From assembly GCA_036655975.1 (NCBI GenBank), contig JAVVPD010000019.1, positions 1-30,113 on the forward strand: a stretch of 30,113 nucleotides of DNA, read 5' to 3'. The first letter of the stretch is position 1. The number at the start of each line of letters is the position of its first letter. The position numbers and the translations under genes are program-made. Positions 29,625 through 30,113 of this stretch are shown in pieces. Origin of the DNA: CASQEL01 sp036655975. GTDB lineage: Bacteria > Desulfobacterota > Desulfovibrionia > Desulfovibrionales > Desulfovibrionaceae. A model generated the notes under the pieces. The model was given only the letters and a program-made list of their open reading frames with translations. It was not told the origin of the DNA and did not search any database.

Positions 29625-30113
29625 ATGAATGCTTATATGCCAAGCTATCCCGAAGTTTTACAATCCACCTTTGCTATGGCTGGCGATAAAGCCGCTATCC
29701 CTTTGTTGCCCNNNNNNNNNNAGTTCAGGGGCGTGCGTCACTGGCTGATGGCTTTCCCATTGTCACATCTCAGCCCATTGAAGCGGGAGGCATTCCCCCT
29801 GACAGGCTGGATTTTAACGGCATTTTAAACCAGCTTTCGCAATACGCATTTTGGCAGCAGTCAGGCGGACATTTTTACTGGTCAGCATTGTTGAATTACG
29901 GTGTGCCGTCGATGTTGTTCGGGAGCAATGGCAAAGTCTATTTGGCTTTACAGCCTTCCGGCCCAGCCGTGGCTGGCGTAGGGGCTAAGGATCCTGCTGT
30001 GGCTGCTAATGCCACCTATTGGCTGGACTATGCGGCCAGTATCACGCCGCCGCCCGCTGAAAAGTACGAAATCGGTCAATATTCATGGTTTGAAGACGAC
30101 ATGCCCCGCGCCG
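29625..30113 (+). CDS. Tail fibre protein, N-terminal part, with an assembly gap and cut by the window end
   Basis: The product starts MNAYMPSYPEVLQSTFAMAG, then is broken by ten Ns (29712-29721). After the gap, the frame starting at 29723 reads VQGRASLADGFPIVTSQPIE, AGGIPPDRLDFNGILNQLSQ, and goes on without a stop to the window end. This ADGFP...P...AGGIPP..D.NGIL block is typical of the N-terminal baseplate-binding part of phage tail fibres. The two sides join in one frame only if the true gap is 2 more than a multiple of three. The receptor-binding end lies beyond the window. The ribosome-binding site is weak (GAGG at 29614-29617). Confidence 0.8.
29712..29721. other. Assembly gap (10 N)
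   Basis: Run of ten Ns inside the tail fibre gene. The frames on the two sides join only if the missing length is 2 more than a multiple of three, so ten is a placeholder. Confidence 0.97.

Noticed and set aside
1..30113. CRISPR arrays, tRNA or rRNA genes, insertion sequences other than the phage itself
   Set aside because: None seen; no regularly spaced short repeats and no cloverleaf-like segments were noticed by eye. The phage ends (attL/attR) are not inside the window as far as I can tell.

Overview
The window is the early, lysis, head and tail part of a Mu-like transposable prophage or phage with a contractile (myovirus-type) tail. It holds about 40 genes. All are on the + strand except one nuclease-like cargo gene. 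The host is almost certainly Gram-negative, because the phage has an Rz/Rz1-type spanin pair with a lipobox. From general family resemblance I would guess a Desulfovibrio/Bilophila-type anaerobe, but nothing in the sequence proves this.

Layout. 1-181: the last codons of an upstream gene, then a leader with a 16-bp perfect inverted repeat. 182-5032: early transposition and replication block with a DDE transposase (MuA), AAA+ target-selection ATPase (MuB), a winged-helix protein, an HTH protein, a small unknown and a DUF3164 protein. 5042-7380: accessory block with an AT-rich zinc-ribbon gene, an AT-rich DUF2786 gene flanked by two copies of a 73-bp direct repeat, and a reverse-strand PD-(D/E)XK (HsdR N-terminal-like) gene with its own promoter and terminator. 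7382-8757: an unknown gene, GemA (DUF1018) and a Mor/C-type activator. 8758-8866: the early/late boundary with a strong hairpin. 8867-10883: lysis genes (holin-like protein, lytic transglycosylase, i-spanin, o-spanin) and a DUF2730 membrane protein. 10883-11618: Mu gp26-like and gp27-like genes; the first crosses an assembly gap and the second is frame-disrupted. 11627-18421: packaging and head (TerL, DUF1073 portal, MuF, DUF2213 protease with nested scaffold, gp24-like cement, DUF2184 major capsid). 18424-20787: connector and neck. 20796-24888: sheath, tube, tail chaperone with a -1 frameshift extension, tape measure. 24885-29615: baseplate (Dit-like, plug, hub, gp138/gpV spike, gp25-like wedge, gpJ/gp47-like, DUF2612). 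29625-end: tail fibre, split by a second gap and cut by the window edge.

How it works together. MuA and MuB carry out replicative transposition. The Mor-like protein probably switches on the long late operon that begins around 8760-8867 and runs, with mostly overlapping or closely spaced genes, to the fibre. The lysis genes come first, then head, then tail. The replication and control genes, gp26/gp27 and the order of the baseplate genes are Mu-like. The head genes (TerL type, DUF1073 portal, DUF2184 capsid) are not those of Mu itself, so the genome is a mosaic. The repressor, ner and gam genes were not found here.

Most notable: the repeat-bounded accessory cassette, the self-contained nuclease moron, the hairpin whose 3' arm is also the ribosome-binding site of the first lysis gene, the probable programmed frameshift in the tail chaperone, the nested scaffold start, and the broken gp27-like gene. 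Both 10-N gaps have lengths that break the reading frame they interrupt, so they are placeholders.
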